From Paenibacillus sp. FSL K6-1096 (GTDB taxonomy: Bacteria > Bacillota > Bacilli > Paenibacillales > Paenibacillaceae), in the NCBI RefSeq assembly GCF_037977055.1, contig NZ_CP150274.1:2914001-2978000 (forward strand): a stretch of 64,000 bases of DNA, in the 5' to 3' direction. The translations under genes and the position numbers were made by a program. Under the pieces are notes generated by a model. It was given only the letters and a program-made list of their open reading frames with translations. It did no database searches and was not told where the DNA came from. Every line of letters starts with the position of its first letter. Positions within the stretch are counted from its first letter, which is position 1. Of this stretch, positions 1-10,006 are shown piece after piece.

Positions 1-149
1 CCGATACCCGCACCGACATAACCGTTGCCGTCGCCCACAACAACAAGTGCACTAAAGCTGAAACGGCGTCCGCCCTTTACAACTTTTGCAACACGGTTAA
101 TGTGTACAACTCTTTCTGTCAGTTCTAAACTGTTCGGATCTACACGCAA
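1..149 (-). CDS. rpsE: 30S ribosomal protein S5, 3' part outside the window
   Basis: Only the first 49 codons are inside the window. The N-terminus ([14 protein letters not shown], then [14 protein letters not shown]) is the S5 family signature, which forms the double-stranded RNA-binding part of this 30S decoding-accuracy protein. The start is a TTG at 149-147, nine bases after a strong Shine-Dalgarno sequence (AAAAGGAGG); no ATG lies in frame nearby. It follows rplR by 27 bases in the spc cluster, as in Bacillus. Confidence 0.95.
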   Translation of the reverse strand, partial: MRVDPNSLELTERVVHINRVAKVVKGGRRFSFSALVVVGDGNGYVGAGI

Positions 150-176
150 GTCGTTAACCTCCTTTTAAGAATTATT

Positions 177-545
177 CTAGAATTCAAGACCAGCTTCGCG
201 GGCTGCGGTTGCCAGAGCCTGAATCCGTCCATGGTACAGGTATCCACCGCGGTCAAATACTACCGCTGTATGACCCTTTTCTTTGGCGCGCTCAGCGATC
301 AGTTGACCAACTTTGCTTGCAGCTTCAACGCTGCCGCCGTTTCCGATTGTAGCACTCAGCTCTTTATCCAGTGTGGAGGCAGATACGAGAGTAACGCCTG
401 TCACGTCATTGATCAGTTGAGCATAGATGTGTTTTGAAGAACGGAATACGTTCAAACGCGGACGCTCAGCAGTACCCTGGATTTTTTTACGAACACGCAG
501 GTGTCTTTTGAGACGAGCCTTGTTTTTATCCTCTTTTGTAATCAT
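177..545 (-). CDS. rplR: 50S ribosomal protein L18
   Basis: This 122-residue protein matches L18, which binds 5S rRNA together with L5 and docks it on the central protuberance. A basic N-terminus (residues 1-30) precedes the conserved [16 protein letters not shown] segment, and the C-terminus keeps the family [11 protein letters not shown] motif. Length is normal for the family. It lies between rplF and rpsE in the usual spc order. Confidence 0.97.
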   Translation of the reverse strand: MITKEDKNKARLKRHLRVRKKIQGTAERPRLNVFRSSKHIYAQLINDVTGVTLVSASTLDKELSATIGNGGSVEAASKVGQLIAERAKEKGHTAVVFDRGGYLYHGRIQALATAAREAGLEF

Positions 546-629
546 GACTTCCCTTTCACTCCCTTCAGTTTGCCGTAGACAGCTTCACTTTAAGATGCAC
601 GGGGTATCTTACAATTAAGGTAGAGCTGG

Positions 630-1172
630 TTATTTCTTCTTACCAGCTTTACCTTCCTTGCGGATGATACGCTCGCCTTCATATTTAATACCTTTACCTT
701 TGTACGGCTCAGGTTCACGTACAGAACGGATCTTGGCAGCATAAGCGCCTACGCGTTCTTTGTCGATCCCTTTAACGATGATCTTCGTGTTCGCAGGAAC
801 CTCGAACTCGATGCCCGCTTCCGGTGTGATTTCAACCGGGTGGGAGTAACCAACGTTCAGTACGACTTTATCTCCGGACTTGCTTGCACGATATCCGACC
901 CCAACCAGTTCCAGAGATTTCGAGAACCCTTCAGTTACACCACTCACCATGTTGCTGACAACGGAGCGGGTTGTGCCGTGAAGTGAACGATGCAGCTTGT
1001 TGTCCGACGGGCGAACAACAGTGATTTCGTTATTTTCAACTGTAATCTTCATGTCTTTATGAAGCTCACGAGTCAAAGTACCTTTAGGACCTTTTACTGT
1101 AATAACGGCGTTGTTCAAAGTAACATCTACACCGCTAGGTACTGCGATTGGTTTACGACCAATACGAGACAT
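630..1172 (-). CDS. rplF: 50S ribosomal protein L6
   Basis: L6 binds 23S rRNA near the sarcin-ricin loop and the elongation factor site. The protein has 180 residues with the SRIGRKPI start, the two internally related L6 folds, and the C-terminal [13 protein letters not shown] motif. I place the start at the ATG at 1172, eight bases after AGGAGG; a GTG three codons upstream overlaps the ribosome binding site and is unlikely. It ends in a basic KKK tail. Confidence 0.97.
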   Translation of the reverse strand: MSRIGRKPIAVPSGVDVTLNNAVITVKGPKGTLTRELHKDMKITVENNEITVVRPSDNKLHRSLHGTTRSVVSNMVSGVTEGFSKSLELVGVGYRASKSGDKVVLNVGYSHPVEITPEAGIEFEVPANTKIIVKGIDKERVGAYAAKIRSVREPEPYKGKGIKYEGERIIRKEGKAGKKK

Positions 1173-1202
1173 GTGTTGCACCTCCTTATCTTGTGACGTT
1201 TA

Positions 1203-1601
1203 TTACCAGATGTAGCAGATAACTTCTCCGCCCGATTTTGATTGACGAGCTTCCTTGTCGGTCATAACTCCCTTGGATGTGGAGATAATCGCGATTCCCA
1301 GACCGCCAAGTACACGAGGAACCTCGTTGCTCTTCGTGTAAACGCGCAGACCTGGTTTACTGATTCTTTTCAGACCGGAGATAACGCGCTCCTGGTTCGG
1401 GCCGTATTTCAGGAAAATACGGATAATCCCCTGTTTGCTATCTTCAACGAATTCAGCATCACGGATGAAGCCTTCACGCTTCAGAATGTCCGCAATTTGT
1501 TTCTTCATAGTAGAAGCAGGCATTTCTACTGTCTCGTGACGCACAGTGTTGGCGTTACGAATACGAGTAAGCATATCTGCAATAGGATCAGACATAGTCA
1601 T
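1203..1601 (-). CDS. rpsH: 30S ribosomal protein S8
   Basis: S8 binds helix 21 of 16S rRNA and is a primary assembly protein of the 30S platform. The 132 residues align end to end with the Bacillus protein ([14 protein letters not shown] start, C-terminal GGEVICYIW). The first ATG lies nine bases after GGAAGGAGG and is preferred over the ATG two codons further in. Confidence 0.97.
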   Translation of the reverse strand: MTMSDPIADMLTRIRNANTVRHETVEMPASTMKKQIADILKREGFIRDAEFVEDSKQGIIRIFLKYGPNQERVISGLKRISKPGLRVYTKSNEVPRVLGGLGIAIISTSKGVMTDKEARQSKSGGEVICYIW

Positions 1602-1633
1602 GTGTGTAAACCTCCTTCCCGTTTATAAGCTTC

Positions 1634-1819
1634 TTACCAGCTTGCTTTCTTCACGCCAGGGATCTGGCCTTTATATGCTAATTCGCGGAAACAAATTCTG
1701 CAAATTTTGTACTTTTGCAGTACCGAATGTGGACGACCACAGCGCTCACAACGTGTATATGCACGCACTTTGAACTTAGGCTCACGCTGTTGTTTAACTT
1801 TCATTGAAGTCTTTGCCAC
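1634..1819 (-). CDS. rpsN: 30S ribosomal protein S14, zinc-binding type
   Basis: This is the short (61-residue) zinc form of S14, with two CxxC pairs at C24/C27 and C40/C43 in a compact fold. It sits in the 30S head near the decoding site. Zinc-free paralogues, which replace it under zinc limitation in some Bacillota, are longer and lack these cysteines; none is in the window. It occupies the normal place between rplE and rpsH. Confidence 0.97.
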   Translation of the reverse strand: MAKTSMKVKQQREPKFKVRAYTRCERCGRPHSVLQKYKICRICFRELAYKGQIPGVKKASW

Positions 1820-1863
1820 TTAGACTGACACCTCCTAAACAGTTTCGGAGAAATGGATGATGC

Positions 1864-2406
1864 TTATTTTGTGAAAGGCATTCCCAGCTGATTCAGCAGC
1901 TCACGGGATTCCTCATCCGTCTTTGCAGTCGTTACGATAACGATGTCCATACCGCGGACCTTATCTACCTTGTCATACTCGATTTCCGGGAAGATCAATT
2001 GCTCTTTCAGACCCAGTGTGTAGTTACCGCGGCCGTCAAAGGCTTTGCTGGAAACACCACGGAAGTCACGAACGCGTGGAAGCGTAACGTTGATCAATTT
2101 ATCCAGGAAGTAATACATACGCTCGCCGCGCAGTGTTACTTTAACCCCGATCGGCATATTTTCGCGCAGTTTGAAACCGGCGATGGATTTTTTTGCTTTA
2201 GTGATAACCGGCTTTTGACCAGAGATCAATTGCAGATCATTTACTGCTGCATCAAGTACTTTGGAGTTCTGAACAGCGTCACCCACACCCATGTTGATGA
2301 CGATCTTCTCGATCTTAGGCACTTGCATAACAGTAGTATAGTTGAACTTCTGCATAAGAGCAGGAGTGATTTCATTCAAGAAACGTTCTTTCATTCTTGC
2401 TGCCAT
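1864..2406 (-). CDS. rplE: 50S ribosomal protein L5
   Basis: L5 binds 5S rRNA and bridges the central protuberance to the 30S head. The 180 residues carry the family motifs [21 protein letters not shown] and FPEIEYDKV. The start ATG at 2406 is eight bases after AAAGGAGGT. The N-terminus is MAARMKERF, one residue longer than the B. subtilis form, so the second Met (residue 5) is a less likely alternative. Confidence 0.96.
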   Translation of the reverse strand: MAARMKERFLNEITPALMQKFNYTTVMQVPKIEKIVINMGVGDAVQNSKVLDAAVNDLQLISGQKPVITKAKKSIAGFKLRENMPIGVKVTLRGERMYYFLDKLINVTLPRVRDFRGVSSKAFDGRGNYTLGLKEQLIFPEIEYDKVDKVRGMDIVIVTTAKTDEESRELLNQLGMPFTK

Positions 2407-2436
2407 GAAGCTTTACCTCCTTTCATCAGGACTGTA

Positions 2437-2790
2437 TTAGTCGATAATCTCTCCGGATCTTTTAGCTACCCGAACTTTCTTACCGTTATCAAGCACTTTA
2501 TAGCCGATGCGTGTTACTTTTCCGCTCTTCGGATCAATGTGCATTACGTTGGACACATGGATCGAAGCTTCCTGTTCGATGATTCCGCCCTGCGGATTCA
2601 GCTGGTTAGGCTTCTGGTGTTTCTTCACCATGTTTACGCCTTCTACCAGGACGCGGTTTTCACGAGGATAAGCAGCGATGACACGGCCTTTTTTACCTTT
2701 GTCCTTCCCGCTGATCACAAGCACCACATCATCTTTCTTCACGTGCAGTTTATTGTTATGGGATTCAAGAACTTTTTTCACTCTAGGCAT
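2437..2790 (-). CDS. rplX: 50S ribosomal protein L24
   Basis: L24 is an early 50S assembly initiator that binds the 5' domain of 23S rRNA. A KOW motif is visible at about residues 19-45 ([20 protein letters not shown]). With 117 residues it is some 14 longer than B. subtilis L24, mainly from an N-terminal extension ([14 protein letters not shown]). The operon position between rplN and rplE is standard. Confidence 0.95.
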   Translation of the reverse strand: MPRVKKVLESHNNKLHVKKDDVVLVISGKDKGKKGRVIAAYPRENRVLVEGVNMVKKHQKPNQLNPQGGIIEQEASIHVSNVMHIDPKSGKVTRIGYKVLDNGKKVRVAKRSGEIID

Positions 2791-2847
2791 TGATTACACC
2801 TCCTATAACTGACCTTCTCATGTAGAACCCGTACGAGTACGGATATT

Positions 2848-3216
2848 TTAGATAACTTCCGGTGCCAAGGAAACGATCTTCATGTAGTCCTTGTCGCGAA
2901 GTTCGCGAGCCACTGGTCCGAAGATACGTGTTCCGCGCGGGCTTCTGTCGTCTTTAACAACAACAGCTGCATTCTCGTCAAATGCGATGTAAGATCCGTC
3001 TTTACGGCGTACCGAACGCTTTGTACGAACAACTACCGCTCTAACTACATCACCTTTTTTGACAACGCCGCCTGGTGTTGCTTGTTTGACGGAGCAAACG
3101 ATCAGATCACCGATTGCTGCTGTACGGCGTCCAGTACCACCCAGTACGCGGATACACATCAGTTCCTTCGCACCAGAGTTGTCAGCCACATGTAAACGTG
3201 TAAATGGTTGAATCAT
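2848..3216 (-). CDS. rplN: 50S ribosomal protein L14
   Basis: L14 lies at the subunit interface, contacts 16S helix 14 in bridge B8, and is the docking site of the silencing factor RsfS. The 122-residue sequence is full length with [18 protein letters not shown] at the N-terminus and the conserved [13 protein letters not shown] segment near the C-terminus. The order rpsQ-rplN-rplX is typical. Confidence 0.97.
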   Translation of the reverse strand: MIQPFTRLHVADNSGAKELMCIRVLGGTGRRTAAIGDLIVCSVKQATPGGVVKKGDVVRAVVVRTKRSVRRKDGSYIAFDENAAVVVKDDRSPRGTRIFGPVARELRDKDYMKIVSLAPEVI

Positions 3217-3256
3217 TATTAATTTCCTCCTTCCGGAAAGGGATCAGGCTCTAGTC

Positions 3257-3523
3257 TTAGATGATAACCGCTTTTTCTACCACTTCAACCAGTCTCCAGC
3301 GTTTGTCCTTCGACAATGGACGAGTCTCCATGACTTTTACGACATCACCAATTTTAGCTACATTCTCTTCATCATGTGCCTTGAATTTCTTCGTGGACTT
3401 GATGCGTTTGTGATACAGATTGTGCTTTTTATAGGTTTCAACAGCAATTACGATGGTCTTATCCATTTTGTCGCTGACTACTTTACCGATCAGCACTTTA
3501 CGTGCATTACGTTCTTCGCTCAT
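3257..3523 (-). CDS. rpsQ: 30S ribosomal protein S17
   Basis: S17 is a primary 30S assembly protein with an OB fold that binds helices 7 and 11 of 16S rRNA. The 88 residues include the family segments [17 protein letters not shown]-like (here VIAVE) and [16 protein letters not shown]. Length and position between rpmC and rplN are normal. Confidence 0.97.
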   Translation of the reverse strand: MSEERNARKVLIGKVVSDKMDKTIVIAVETYKKHNLYHKRIKSTKKFKAHDEENVAKIGDVVKVMETRPLSKDKRWRLVEVVEKAVII

Positions 3524-3566
3524 AGTTAGCCTCCTTCCTGATTACGGATGACGAATCCGCCGTCAC

Positions 3567-3764
3567 TTAACTGATCCCAAGAACTCTTTGATGGATAACG
3601 GTTTTAGCACGAGCTATTTCCTTACGCACATCACGAATCCGAGTCGGGTTATCCAGTTGGCCAGTAGCCAATTGAAAACGGAGATTGAAAAGCTCTTCCT
3701 TGAATCCGGCGATCTTCTGTTCAATCTCGGCAGTGGTTAAGTTGCGAAGTTCATTAGCTTTCAT
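3567..3764 (-). CDS. rpmC: 50S ribosomal protein L29
   Basis: L29 sits at the exit of the polypeptide tunnel next to L23, where trigger factor and SRP bind. The 65-residue protein is two long helices with the conserved [16 protein letters not shown] motif. I chose the ATG at 3764 (MKANELRN), which matches family N-termini. It overlaps the end of rplP by 11 bases, suggesting translational coupling; an upstream in-frame start would add eight unrelated residues. Confidence 0.95.
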   Translation of the reverse strand: MKANELRNLTTAEIEQKIAGFKEELFNLRFQLATGQLDNPTRIRDVRKEIARAKTVIHQRVLGIS

Positions 3765-4188
3765 TTGCTTCACCACCCAATTCTTCACGTTTCACAAACT
3801 TAGTCTTAACAGGCAGCTTGTGAGCGGCAAGACGCATCGCTTCACGAGCGATTTCTTCCGACACGCCTCCGAGTTCGAACATAATCTTGCCCGGTTTAAC
3901 TACTGCTACCCACTTCTCAACGTTACCTTTACCACTACCCATACGAACCTCAAGAGGCTTCTGAGTAATTGGCTTATCTGGGAAAATCTTAATCCAGACC
4001 TGACCGCCACGTTTGATGTAACGTGTCATCGCGATACGTGCAGCTTCGATCTGACGGTTAGTGATCCAGGATGGCTCCAGAGCCTGCAGACCGAATTCGC
4101 CGAAGTTCAGCTCGGTTCCGCCTTTTGCCATACCCTTCATGTGACCGCGCTGTTGCTTGCGGTGTTTAACGCGCTTTGGTACCAACAT
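3754..4188 (-). CDS. rplP: 50S ribosomal protein L16
   Basis: L16 helps form the A-site region for aminoacyl-tRNA on the 50S subunit. The 144 residues start [15 protein letters not shown] and contain the [15 protein letters not shown] motif whose arginine/glycine-rich loop faces the peptidyl transferase centre. It follows rpsC after only two bases and overlaps rpmC. Confidence 0.97.
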   Translation of the reverse strand: MLVPKRVKHRKQQRGHMKGMAKGGTELNFGEFGLQALEPSWITNRQIEAARIAMTRYIKRGGQVWIKIFPDKPITQKPLEVRMGSGKGNVEKWVAVVKPGKIMFELGGVSEEIAREAMRLAAHKLPVKTKFVKREELGGEANES

Positions 4189-4190
4189 GA

Positions 4191-4856
4191 TTAGTTGCCT
4201 CCTTCCTGAGCAGCTTGTTTCTTAGCTGGGGGAAGAACTTCTCCACGGTAGATCCATACTTTTACGCCGATACGGCCGTAAGTTGTATGAGCTTCAGCTG
4301 TTCCGTAATCGATATCAGCACGAAGCGTATGAAGTGGAACTGTTCCTTCGCTATAACCTTCTGAACGGGCAATCTCAGCACCGCCAAGACGTCCGCCAAC
4401 TTGTGTTTTGATACCCTTTGCGCCGGAACGCATAGTTCTCTGAATCGCTTGCTTCAGTGCACGGCGGAACGATACGCGACGCTCCAGCTGTTGTGCAATG
4501 CTCTCAGCAACAAGAATTGCATCCAGTTCAGGGTGCTTAATTTCATTGATGTTGATGTGTACTTTTTTGCCGCCGGCGATCGCTGTAACTTCGCTGCGCA
4601 GTACTTCAACTTCTGCTCCGCCCTTACCGATTACCATACCTGGCTTGGCAGTGTGAATTGTAACGTTCACTCGGCTTGCCGCTCTTTCGATCTCGATGCG
4701 GGAAACAGAGGAATCTTTCAATTTGCCTTTAAGGTATTCCCGGATTTTGACGTCTTCCATTAAAAGAGTACCGAAATCTTTGCCTGCATACCATTTTGAT
4801 TCCCAATCGCGAATAATACCGACTCGGAGTCCGACTGGATTTACCTTTTGACCCAC
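4191..4856 (-). CDS. rpsC: 30S ribosomal protein S3
   Basis: S3 lines the mRNA entry channel and has RNA helicase-like activity with S4. The 221 residues start [16 protein letters not shown] domain is visible with the GxxG-like loop in [12 protein letters not shown] (around residues 74-85), followed by the C-terminal domain with [12 protein letters not shown]. Length is normal. Confidence 0.97.
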   Translation of the reverse strand: MGQKVNPVGLRVGIIRDWESKWYAGKDFGTLLMEDVKIREYLKGKLKDSSVSRIEIERAASRVNVTIHTAKPGMVIGKGGAEVEVLRSEVTAIAGGKKVHININEIKHPELDAILVAESIAQQLERRVSFRRALKQAIQRTMRSGAKGIKTQVGGRLGGAEIARSEGYSEGTVPLHTLRADIDYGTAEAHTTYGRIGVKVWIYRGEVLPPAKKQAAQEGGN

Positions 4857-4869
4857 GTGTTATCCCTCC

Positions 4870-5202
4870 TTATTTCTCAGATACCACCAAAGTAATGTGG
4901 CTGGTACGTTTATTGATCCGGCTTGCACGGCCCATGGCGCGTGGACGGAAACGTTTCATTGTTGGACCCTGGTTAACGAAAACTTCGCTTACGAACAAGC
5001 TGTTTACGTCCATAGAGTAGTTATGCTCAGCGTTAGCAATCGCCGAGTTCAGCAGCTTCTCAACAACCGGAGAAGCGGACTTCGGAGTGTGGCGAAGAAT
5101 TGCGATTGCTTCCCCCACTTGCTTGCCGCGAATCAAGTCAACAACCAGTTTCGCTTTACGCGCAGAAATCCGCACCGATCTTGCATGTGCTTTTGCTTCC
5201 AT
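4870..5202 (-). CDS. rplV: 50S ribosomal protein L22
   Basis: L22 contributes a beta-hairpin to the nascent peptide tunnel constriction. The 110-residue protein starts [13 protein letters not shown] and ends with the conserved hairpin region ([17 protein letters not shown]). The start at 5202 follows GAGGAGGG closely; an upstream ATG in the same frame overlaps the ribosome binding site. No insertion of the kind linked to macrolide resistance is evident by eye. Confidence 0.96.
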   Translation of the reverse strand: MEAKAHARSVRISARKAKLVVDLIRGKQVGEAIAILRHTPKSASPVVEKLLNSAIANAEHNYSMDVNSLFVSEVFVNQGPTMKRFRPRAMGRASRINKRTSHITLVVSEK

Positions 5203-5233
5203 TGTTTTCCCTCCTCTCAAACAGAGACGTTAA

Positions 5234-5512
5234 TTATCTTCTGGTTTTCTTATCGTCACCCGCGTGGCCTTTGTAAGTACGTGTTGGCGCGAACTCGCCC
5301 AACTTGTGACCTACCATATCTTCCGTTACGTATACAGGCACGTGCTTACGGCCGTCATATACACCAAACGTATGTCCGATAAACTGAGGGAAAATGGTTG
5401 AGCGACGGGACCAGGTTTTAACAACAACTTTCTTATCTGCCGCGTTCAGTTCCTCAACTTTTTTCAGCAGGTAGCCATCAATGAACGGCCCCTTCTTTAA
5501 ACTGCGACCCAT
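5234..5512 (-). CDS. rpsS: 30S ribosomal protein S19
   Basis: S19 lies in the 30S head and contacts the central protuberance. The 92-residue sequence starts [12 protein letters not shown] and keeps [17 protein letters not shown] and [15 protein letters not shown], all diagnostic for the family. A 76-base gap containing an inverted repeat (5544-5587, about TCGACGCTTCGCG region) separates it from rplB. Confidence 0.97.
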   Translation of the reverse strand: MGRSLKKGPFIDGYLLKKVEELNAADKKVVVKTWSRRSTIFPQFIGHTFGVYDGRKHVPVYVTEDMVGHKLGEFAPTRTYKGHAGDDKKTRR

Positions 5513-5588
5513 GTGTGAATCCTCCCTTCATCCGGTTCTTCAAACCGCGAATCGACGCTTCGCGCTAGCTTAACTTGCCTGAAGCGTC

Positions 5589-6419
5589 TTATTTTGTGCG
5601 GCGGCGAACGATATATTTATCAGATGCTTTGTTTTTCTTACGCGTTTTGTAGCCGAGGGTTGGTTTGCCCCAAGGAGACATTGGCGATTTCCGTCCGATT
5701 GGAGCGCGGCCTTCACCACCACCGTGTGGGTGATCGTTAGGGTTCATGACAACACCGCGTACTTCAGGACGACGTCCCAGCCAGCGGCTGCGTCCGGCTT
5801 TACCAATCTTGATCAGCTCGTGATCTTCGTTACCTACGGAACCGATCGTTGCACGGCAAACGCTGAGGATTCTGCGCACTTCACCGGAGTTCAGACGAAC
5901 GGATACGTATTTCTCTTCTTTACCGAGCAATTGAGCTTCTGTACCGGCTGCACGGACCAGTTGTCCGCCTTTACCAGGCTTCAGCTCGATGTTGTGGATA
6001 ACTGTACCCACTGGGATGTTTGCGAGCGGAAGGCTGTTACCGATTTTGATGTCAGCAGCAGGGCCAGACTCGATTTTATCCCCAACTTTAAGGCCTTTAG
6101 GAGCGATGATGTAACGTTTCTCTCCGTCAGCGTAGTTGATCAATGCGATATTGGACGTACGGTTCGGGTCATACTCGATTGTAGCAACGCTACCTGGTAT
6201 GCCGTCTTTCGTGCGTTTGAAGTCGATAATACGGTATTTACGCTTGTGTCCGCCGCCGTGGTGACGAACCGTAATTTTACCTTGGTTGTTGCGTCCCGCA
6301 TGCTTGAACAGCGGAGCGAGCAACGATTTCTCAGGCTGGTTTGTGGTGATTTCTTCAAACGTAGACACGGACATAGCGCGTCTTGCCGGAGAGGTCGGTT
6401 TGTACTTTTTGATTGGCAC
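5589..6419 (-). CDS. rplB: 50S ribosomal protein L2
   Basis: L2 is needed for subunit association and peptidyl transferase activity. The 276 residues carry the N-terminal OB-like domain, an SH3-like domain, and the conserved C-terminal segment [20 protein letters not shown] with the functionally important histidine (B. subtilis/E. coli His229 equivalent). Full length. Confidence 0.98.
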   Translation of the reverse strand: MPIKKYKPTSPARRAMSVSTFEEITTNQPEKSLLAPLFKHAGRNNQGKITVRHHGGGHKRKYRIIDFKRTKDGIPGSVATIEYDPNRTSNIALINYADGEKRYIIAPKGLKVGDKIESGPAADIKIGNSLPLANIPVGTVIHNIELKPGKGGQLVRAAGTEAQLLGKEEKYVSVRLNSGEVRRILSVCRATIGSVGNEDHELIKIGKAGRSRWLGRRPEVRGVVMNPNDHPHGGGEGRAPIGRKSPMSPWGKPTLGYKTRKKNKASDKYIVRRRTK

Positions 6420-6447
6420 TGTAGTTCCCTCCTTACTTTACAGATTA

Positions 6448-6741
6448 TTATTCTACCGCTTCAAAGAATTCGAGCGGCTTGCTGTCCGGGCTAAGCTTAA
6501 CGATGGCTTTTTTCCATTCTGGAGTGTATCCGGAATATTTGCCGTAACGTTTCAGTTTACCAGGTACGCGCATTGTGTTCACACTAACGACTTTAACTTT
6601 AAAAATAGCCTCGACAGCTTTTTTGATTTCGGTCTTGTTAGCACGAATATCCACTTCAAAAGCGTACTTCAGTTCGCTCATGTATTCGGATGTGCGTTCC
6701 GTAATCACAGGTCGCTTAACAATATCACGAGGATCTTTCAT
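6448..6741 (-). CDS. rplW: 50S ribosomal protein L23
   Basis: L23 lies at the tunnel exit and is the main docking site for trigger factor and SRP. The 97 residues start [19 protein letters not shown] and contain the [19 protein letters not shown] loop. Its ATG overlaps the stop codon of rplD by one base (TAATG), a typical arrangement for coupled translation. Confidence 0.96.
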   Translation of the reverse strand: MKDPRDIVKRPVITERTSEYMSELKYAFEVDIRANKTEIKKAVEAIFKVKVVSVNTMRVPGKLKRYGKYSGYTPEWKKAIVKLSPDSKPLEFFEAVE

Positions 6742-7364
6742 TACGCGAACACCTCCTCTACCTTCAGAACTGCATCTTTAGTGATGATCAGTTTGTCGTA
6801 CAGCAGTACGTCAAGAACATTGATGCCATCAGCCGCTACGAATTTCACCCCAGGGATGTTACGAGCGGAAAGAGCCACATTGTCGTCATAGCCAGGAGCT
6901 ACAACCAGGGCCTTGCTGCCCACTTTAAGATTGTTCAGAATCGCTGCGAATTCTTTCGTCTTCGGAGCATTCATAGTCAGGCTATCCAATACGATGATGT
7001 CATTCCCGAGAACTTTCGAGGACAACGCGGATTTGATGGCCAACCGGCGAACTTTCTTAGGCAGTTTCCAGGAATAGCTGCGTGGTGTTGGTCCGAAGAC
7101 TACGCCGCCGCCTTTCCATTGTGGAGAACGAATGGAGCCTTGACGGGCACGACCTGTACCTTTTTGCTTCCAAGGCTTACGTCCGCCGCCACGTACTTCA
7201 GAGCGTCCTTTTACTTTGTGTGTACCGCGACGAAGGGAAGCTCTCTGCATCAGTACAGCTTCATGCATAACATGTGCATTAGGCTCAATACCGAAGACCG
7301 AATCACTCAGTTCAACTTCGCCAACTTCGCTACCACTAGTATTAAAAAGTGTTACTTTTGGCAT
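6741..7364 (-). CDS. rplD: 50S ribosomal protein L4
   Basis: L4 extends a loop into the peptide exit tunnel opposite L22. The 207 residues include the basic loop [19 protein letters not shown] (about residues 60-78), the usual site of macrolide-resistance changes, which looks wild type. In gamma-proteobacteria L4 also represses the S10 operon; no matching leader structure is obvious here. Confidence 0.97.
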   Translation of the reverse strand: MPKVTLFNTSGSEVGEVELSDSVFGIEPNAHVMHEAVLMQRASLRRGTHKVKGRSEVRGGGRKPWKQKGTGRARQGSIRSPQWKGGGVVFGPTPRSYSWKLPKKVRRLAIKSALSSKVLGNDIIVLDSLTMNAPKTKEFAAILNNLKVGSKALVVAPGYDDNVALSARNIPGVKFVAADGINVLDVLLYDKLIITKDAVLKVEEVFA

Positions 7365-7389
7365 TTCATGTTCCTCCTTTCTTCAGTCG

Positions 7390-8013
7390 TTATTTCTTAA
7401 CAGTTTCTTTAACTTTCACGTAGCTGTTCTTAGGGCCTGGGATAGCGCCTTTAACCAGCAGTACATTGCGTTCTACGTCAACCCGGATGATTTCAAGTCT
7501 TTGAACCGTAACGGTCGTGTGACCCATATGTCCTGGCAGGCGTTTGCCCTTAGGAACACGGTTAGCCTGAATGGAACCCATCGAGCCCGGTCTTCTGTGG
7601 TAACGCGATCCGTGTGCCATTGGTCCGCGGCTTTGTCCCCAGCGCTTGATGTTACCCTGGAAGCCTTTACCCTTGGTCGTACCGGTTACGTCAACAAATT
7701 CGCCTTCAGCGAAGATGTCAGCCTTAAGCTCTTGTCCAACCTCGAGGGACCCGAGGTCAACACCGCGAATTTCGCGAACGTAGCGCTTAGGTGTTGCATT
7801 TGCCTTTTTGGCGTGACCCTGTTCAGGCTTGTTGGAGCGGCTTTCTTTCTTATCGGAAAAGCCCAACTGCACTGCTTCATATCCGTCGATATTCAGGTCT
7901 TTCTTTTGCAGTACCACACAAGGACCCGCTTCGATAACCGATACAGCGATCACGTTACCTTCTGGAGTAAACACTTGAGTCATACCGAGTTTTTTTCCTA
8001 AGATACCTTTCAT
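7390..8013 (-). CDS. rplC: 50S ribosomal protein L3
   Basis: L3 is one of the first proteins to assemble on 23S rRNA and reaches the peptidyl transferase centre. The 207-residue sequence starts [15 protein letters not shown] and contains the central extension with [15 protein letters not shown] and [13 protein letters not shown], including the glutamine methylated in some bacteria. Confidence 0.97.
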   Translation of the reverse strand: MKGILGKKLGMTQVFTPEGNVIAVSVIEAGPCVVLQKKDLNIDGYEAVQLGFSDKKESRSNKPEQGHAKKANATPKRYVREIRGVDLGSLEVGQELKADIFAEGEFVDVTGTTKGKGFQGNIKRWGQSRGPMAHGSRYHRRPGSMGSIQANRVPKGKRLPGHMGHTTVTVQRLEIIRVDVERNVLLVKGAIPGPKNSYVKVKETVKK

Positions 8014-8052
8014 GTTGACACCTCTTTTCTTTTCCTAGTTGCTTGAAATGAA

Positions 8053-8463
<411 letters not shown>

Positions 8464-8498
8464 TCACATCATCGCAACGTCTCAGAACAACATTTATT

Positions 8499-8527
8499 AT
8501 TATATATAATAGGCGGCTATATTGCAA
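8499..8527 (-). promoter_or_regulatory. Sigma-A promoter of the S10 operon
   Basis: On the minus strand a TTGCAA -35 (8527-8522) and a perfect TATAAT -10 (8504-8499) are separated by 17 bases. Transcription should start near 8492, giving rpsJ a leader of about 130 nt. No other promoter of this quality lies between rpsJ and the upstream regulator gene. Confidence 0.85.
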
Positions 8528-8566
8528 GAGCATTTGCGAAACTAATCAGCTTTTTCCGAAAAAAAA

Positions 8567-8597
8567 TTAAAAAAGTTCTCTTTCCTGTTCAGAAAGG
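8567..8597 (-). terminator. Possible terminator of the FNR-type regulator gene
   Basis: On the minus strand a short imperfect stem (CTTTCTG pairing with CAGGAAAG) is followed by AGAAC and a run of six T, then more T. It lies between the regulator stop codon (8644) and the S10 promoter, where a terminator would be expected. The stem is weak. Confidence 0.45.
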
Positions 8598-8643
8598 CGC
8601 CATATGTTCCGTAAATGAACGTGTTTCTTCTATATAAATAGAT

Positions 8644-9363
8644 CTATTCCCTGATTTCCGCCATCTGAAGCAACGCCTCCATCTCCAGAATATTTACCGT
8701 TCTTTTGTGCATGGCAATAATCTTCAGCGCTTCGAGCTTATTCAGCTTCCGGCTAAGTGTTTCGGCAGTTGTTCCGATCATGGCGGCAATCTCTTTCTGT
8801 GCAGACGGCAAATCTACGGATTGTCTCCAGCTTTGCATGGTCCTATCGGATTCTGAGAGATTCCTGGTATACAGGTAGATCAGCAGCCGGGCTAACCGTT
8901 TCTCCACCTCAAGCATGTGCATGGCACCCGCCGTCTCCTCCGCCAGATGCAGCTGCTCACTGACAGACATCAGGAAGCTGAAGGCAAGCCCTGCATTCTG
9001 CTCCAGCAGTGGAATGAAGTCCTTCCGGTGCATCCTGCACACTACCCCGCTCTCGATCATCTCCGCCGTTACATCATTATTCTTATTGTGCAGCAGCGCA
9101 AACTGTCCGAAATAATCCCCCGGGAAAAGAAAACGGACAATATGCTGCTTCCCCTCCATACTGTTCTTCGTCAACTTGATTAACCCGCTTTTGACTACAT
9201 ACAAGGCTGCTGATGGCTCACCCTCTCTGCACACCTGGCTGCCTTTGCTGTAAGGTGCTGAGTCTGTGATCGAATCAATCATAACCAGTTCCTCATCGGA
9301 TAAGCCACTGAATACAGGAACCTGACGAACACAGGCATGGGAACCGCAAGACTTACATTCCAT
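8644..9363 (-). CDS. FNR/CRP-family regulator with N-terminal iron-sulfur cysteines
   Basis: This 239-residue protein has a CRP-like cyclic-nucleotide-binding beta-roll (about residues 15-125), a dimer helix, and a C-terminal winged helix. Cysteines C3, C6 and C11 at the N-terminus plus C109 (in the segment GVVC) match in spacing and place the four ligands of the oxygen-labile [4Fe-4S] cluster of E. coli FNR (C20, C23, C29, C122). The recognition helix reads TTAETLSRKL (E201, S204, R205), the E--SR pattern that reads TTGAT half-sites. It differs from B. subtilis Fnr, whose cysteines are C-terminal. It is divergent from the V4R gene with an FNR box between them. Predicted role: oxygen-sensing activator. 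Paenibacillus genomes often carry several such paralogues, so the symbol is left open. Confidence 0.88.
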   Translation of the reverse strand: MECKSCGSHACVRQVPVFSGLSDEELVMIDSITDSAPYSKGSQVCREGEPSAALYVVKSGLIKLTKNSMEGKQHIVRFLFPGDYFGQFALLHNKNNDVTAEMIESGVVCRMHRKDFIPLLEQNAGLAFSFLMSVSEQLHLAEETAGAMHMLEVEKRLARLLIYLYTRNLSESDRTMQSWRQSVDLPSAQKEIAAMIGTTAETLSRKLNKLEALKIIAMHKRTVNILEMEALLQMAEIRE

Positions 9364-9452
9364 GATCCTTCATCCCCTCCCTTTCGCTGTTTCCACCATA
9401 ACAAAGATCTGCTTTCTGACCGGTGACTGGGCGCACAACTAATGTTAAAAAC

Positions 9453-9466
9453 TTGATCTATATCAA
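9453..9466. promoter_or_regulatory. Perfect FNR box
   Basis: TTGAT-CTAT-ATCAA is an exact match to the E. coli-type FNR consensus TTGATNNNNATCAA. It lies in the divergent spacer between the FNR-type regulator and the V4R gene. Its centre (9459.5) is 41.5 bases before the expected start of transcription at about 9501, the canonical class II activator distance. Confidence 0.85.
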
Positions 9467-9488
9467 GGATGCCCATCCCAAGCATCGG

Positions 9489-9494
9489 TACAAT
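9489..9494 (+). promoter_or_regulatory. -10 element of the V4R-cupin operon
   Basis: TACAAT on the plus strand is a good -10 hexamer. There is no convincing -35 hexamer at 17 bases, where the FNR box lies instead, as expected for an activator-dependent promoter. Transcription would start near 9501, leaving a 25-base leader containing AAAGGAG. Confidence 0.65.
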
Positions 9495-9525
9495 AGGTTC
9501 ATAGAGACAAAAGGAGTTGAGGAGC

Positions 9526-9975
9526 TTGCAGCACTACACATTTGAGGATATGCGCCGGATGAACAGAACTTCGCTCGGCAATATGGTCCCGCTTGAATTA
9601 TTCCGGACAATCCGCCTCATTGGAATGAATCAGGGCTTGCCGTTAGGCGGTAAGGGAACTACTGTCACCATAGGACGCAAGATTGGGGAGAGTCTGCCTG
9701 TCACCTCCGTTGACGAGCTGCTGCACCTGTTCGAAGAGCTAAGAATCGGAATCCCCCGGATTATTCATTCCGATGAACGCAGATTGAATATTGCGGTAGA
9801 TGACTGCTTCTGTAAAGGACTGCCGTCCCTTGCGGACGAGAGGATGGTCTGTGATCTGGAGGGGGCTATTATCGAAGGTGCGCTATGCAAGATTCTCGGC
9901 CGCAAGGTCTCGGTGAAGGAGATCAAGTGCAACGTGACCGGCCATGAGCACTGTGAGTACGAGGTTAAGCTGTAA
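9526..9975 (+). CDS. V4R-domain protein, putative small-molecule or redox sensor
   Basis: The 149-residue protein resembles the V4R (4-vinyl reductase) domain, a small alpha/beta fold found in bacteriochlorophyll enzymes, methanogen proteins and ligand-sensing regulators. It has the typical late motif with G139 and a closing Cys pair (C135, C143), and further cysteines at C94, C96, C109 and C121, which could bind metal. The function is unknown. I start at the TTG at 9526, nine bases after AAGGAG (9511-9516); an in-frame TTG at 9517 directly abuts that site. It is the first gene behind the FNR box and is followed after 31 bases by a cupin gene, so it is probably made under low oxygen. Confidence 0.7.
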   Translation: MQHYTFEDMRRMNRTSLGNMVPLELFRTIRLIGMNQGLPLGGKGTTVTIGRKIGESLPVTSVDELLHLFEELRIGIPRIIHSDERRLNIAVDDCFCKGLPSLADERMVCDLEGAIIEGALCKILGRKVSVKEIKCNVTGHEHCEYEVKL

Positions 9976-10006
9976 ACCACAAACCAATTGAAAGCAGGGA
10001 TTCATT

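Noticed and set aside
9517-9525. Upstream TTG as start of the V4R gene
   Set aside because: It directly follows the AAGGAG ribosome site with no spacing; the TTG at 9526 has a proper nine-base gap.
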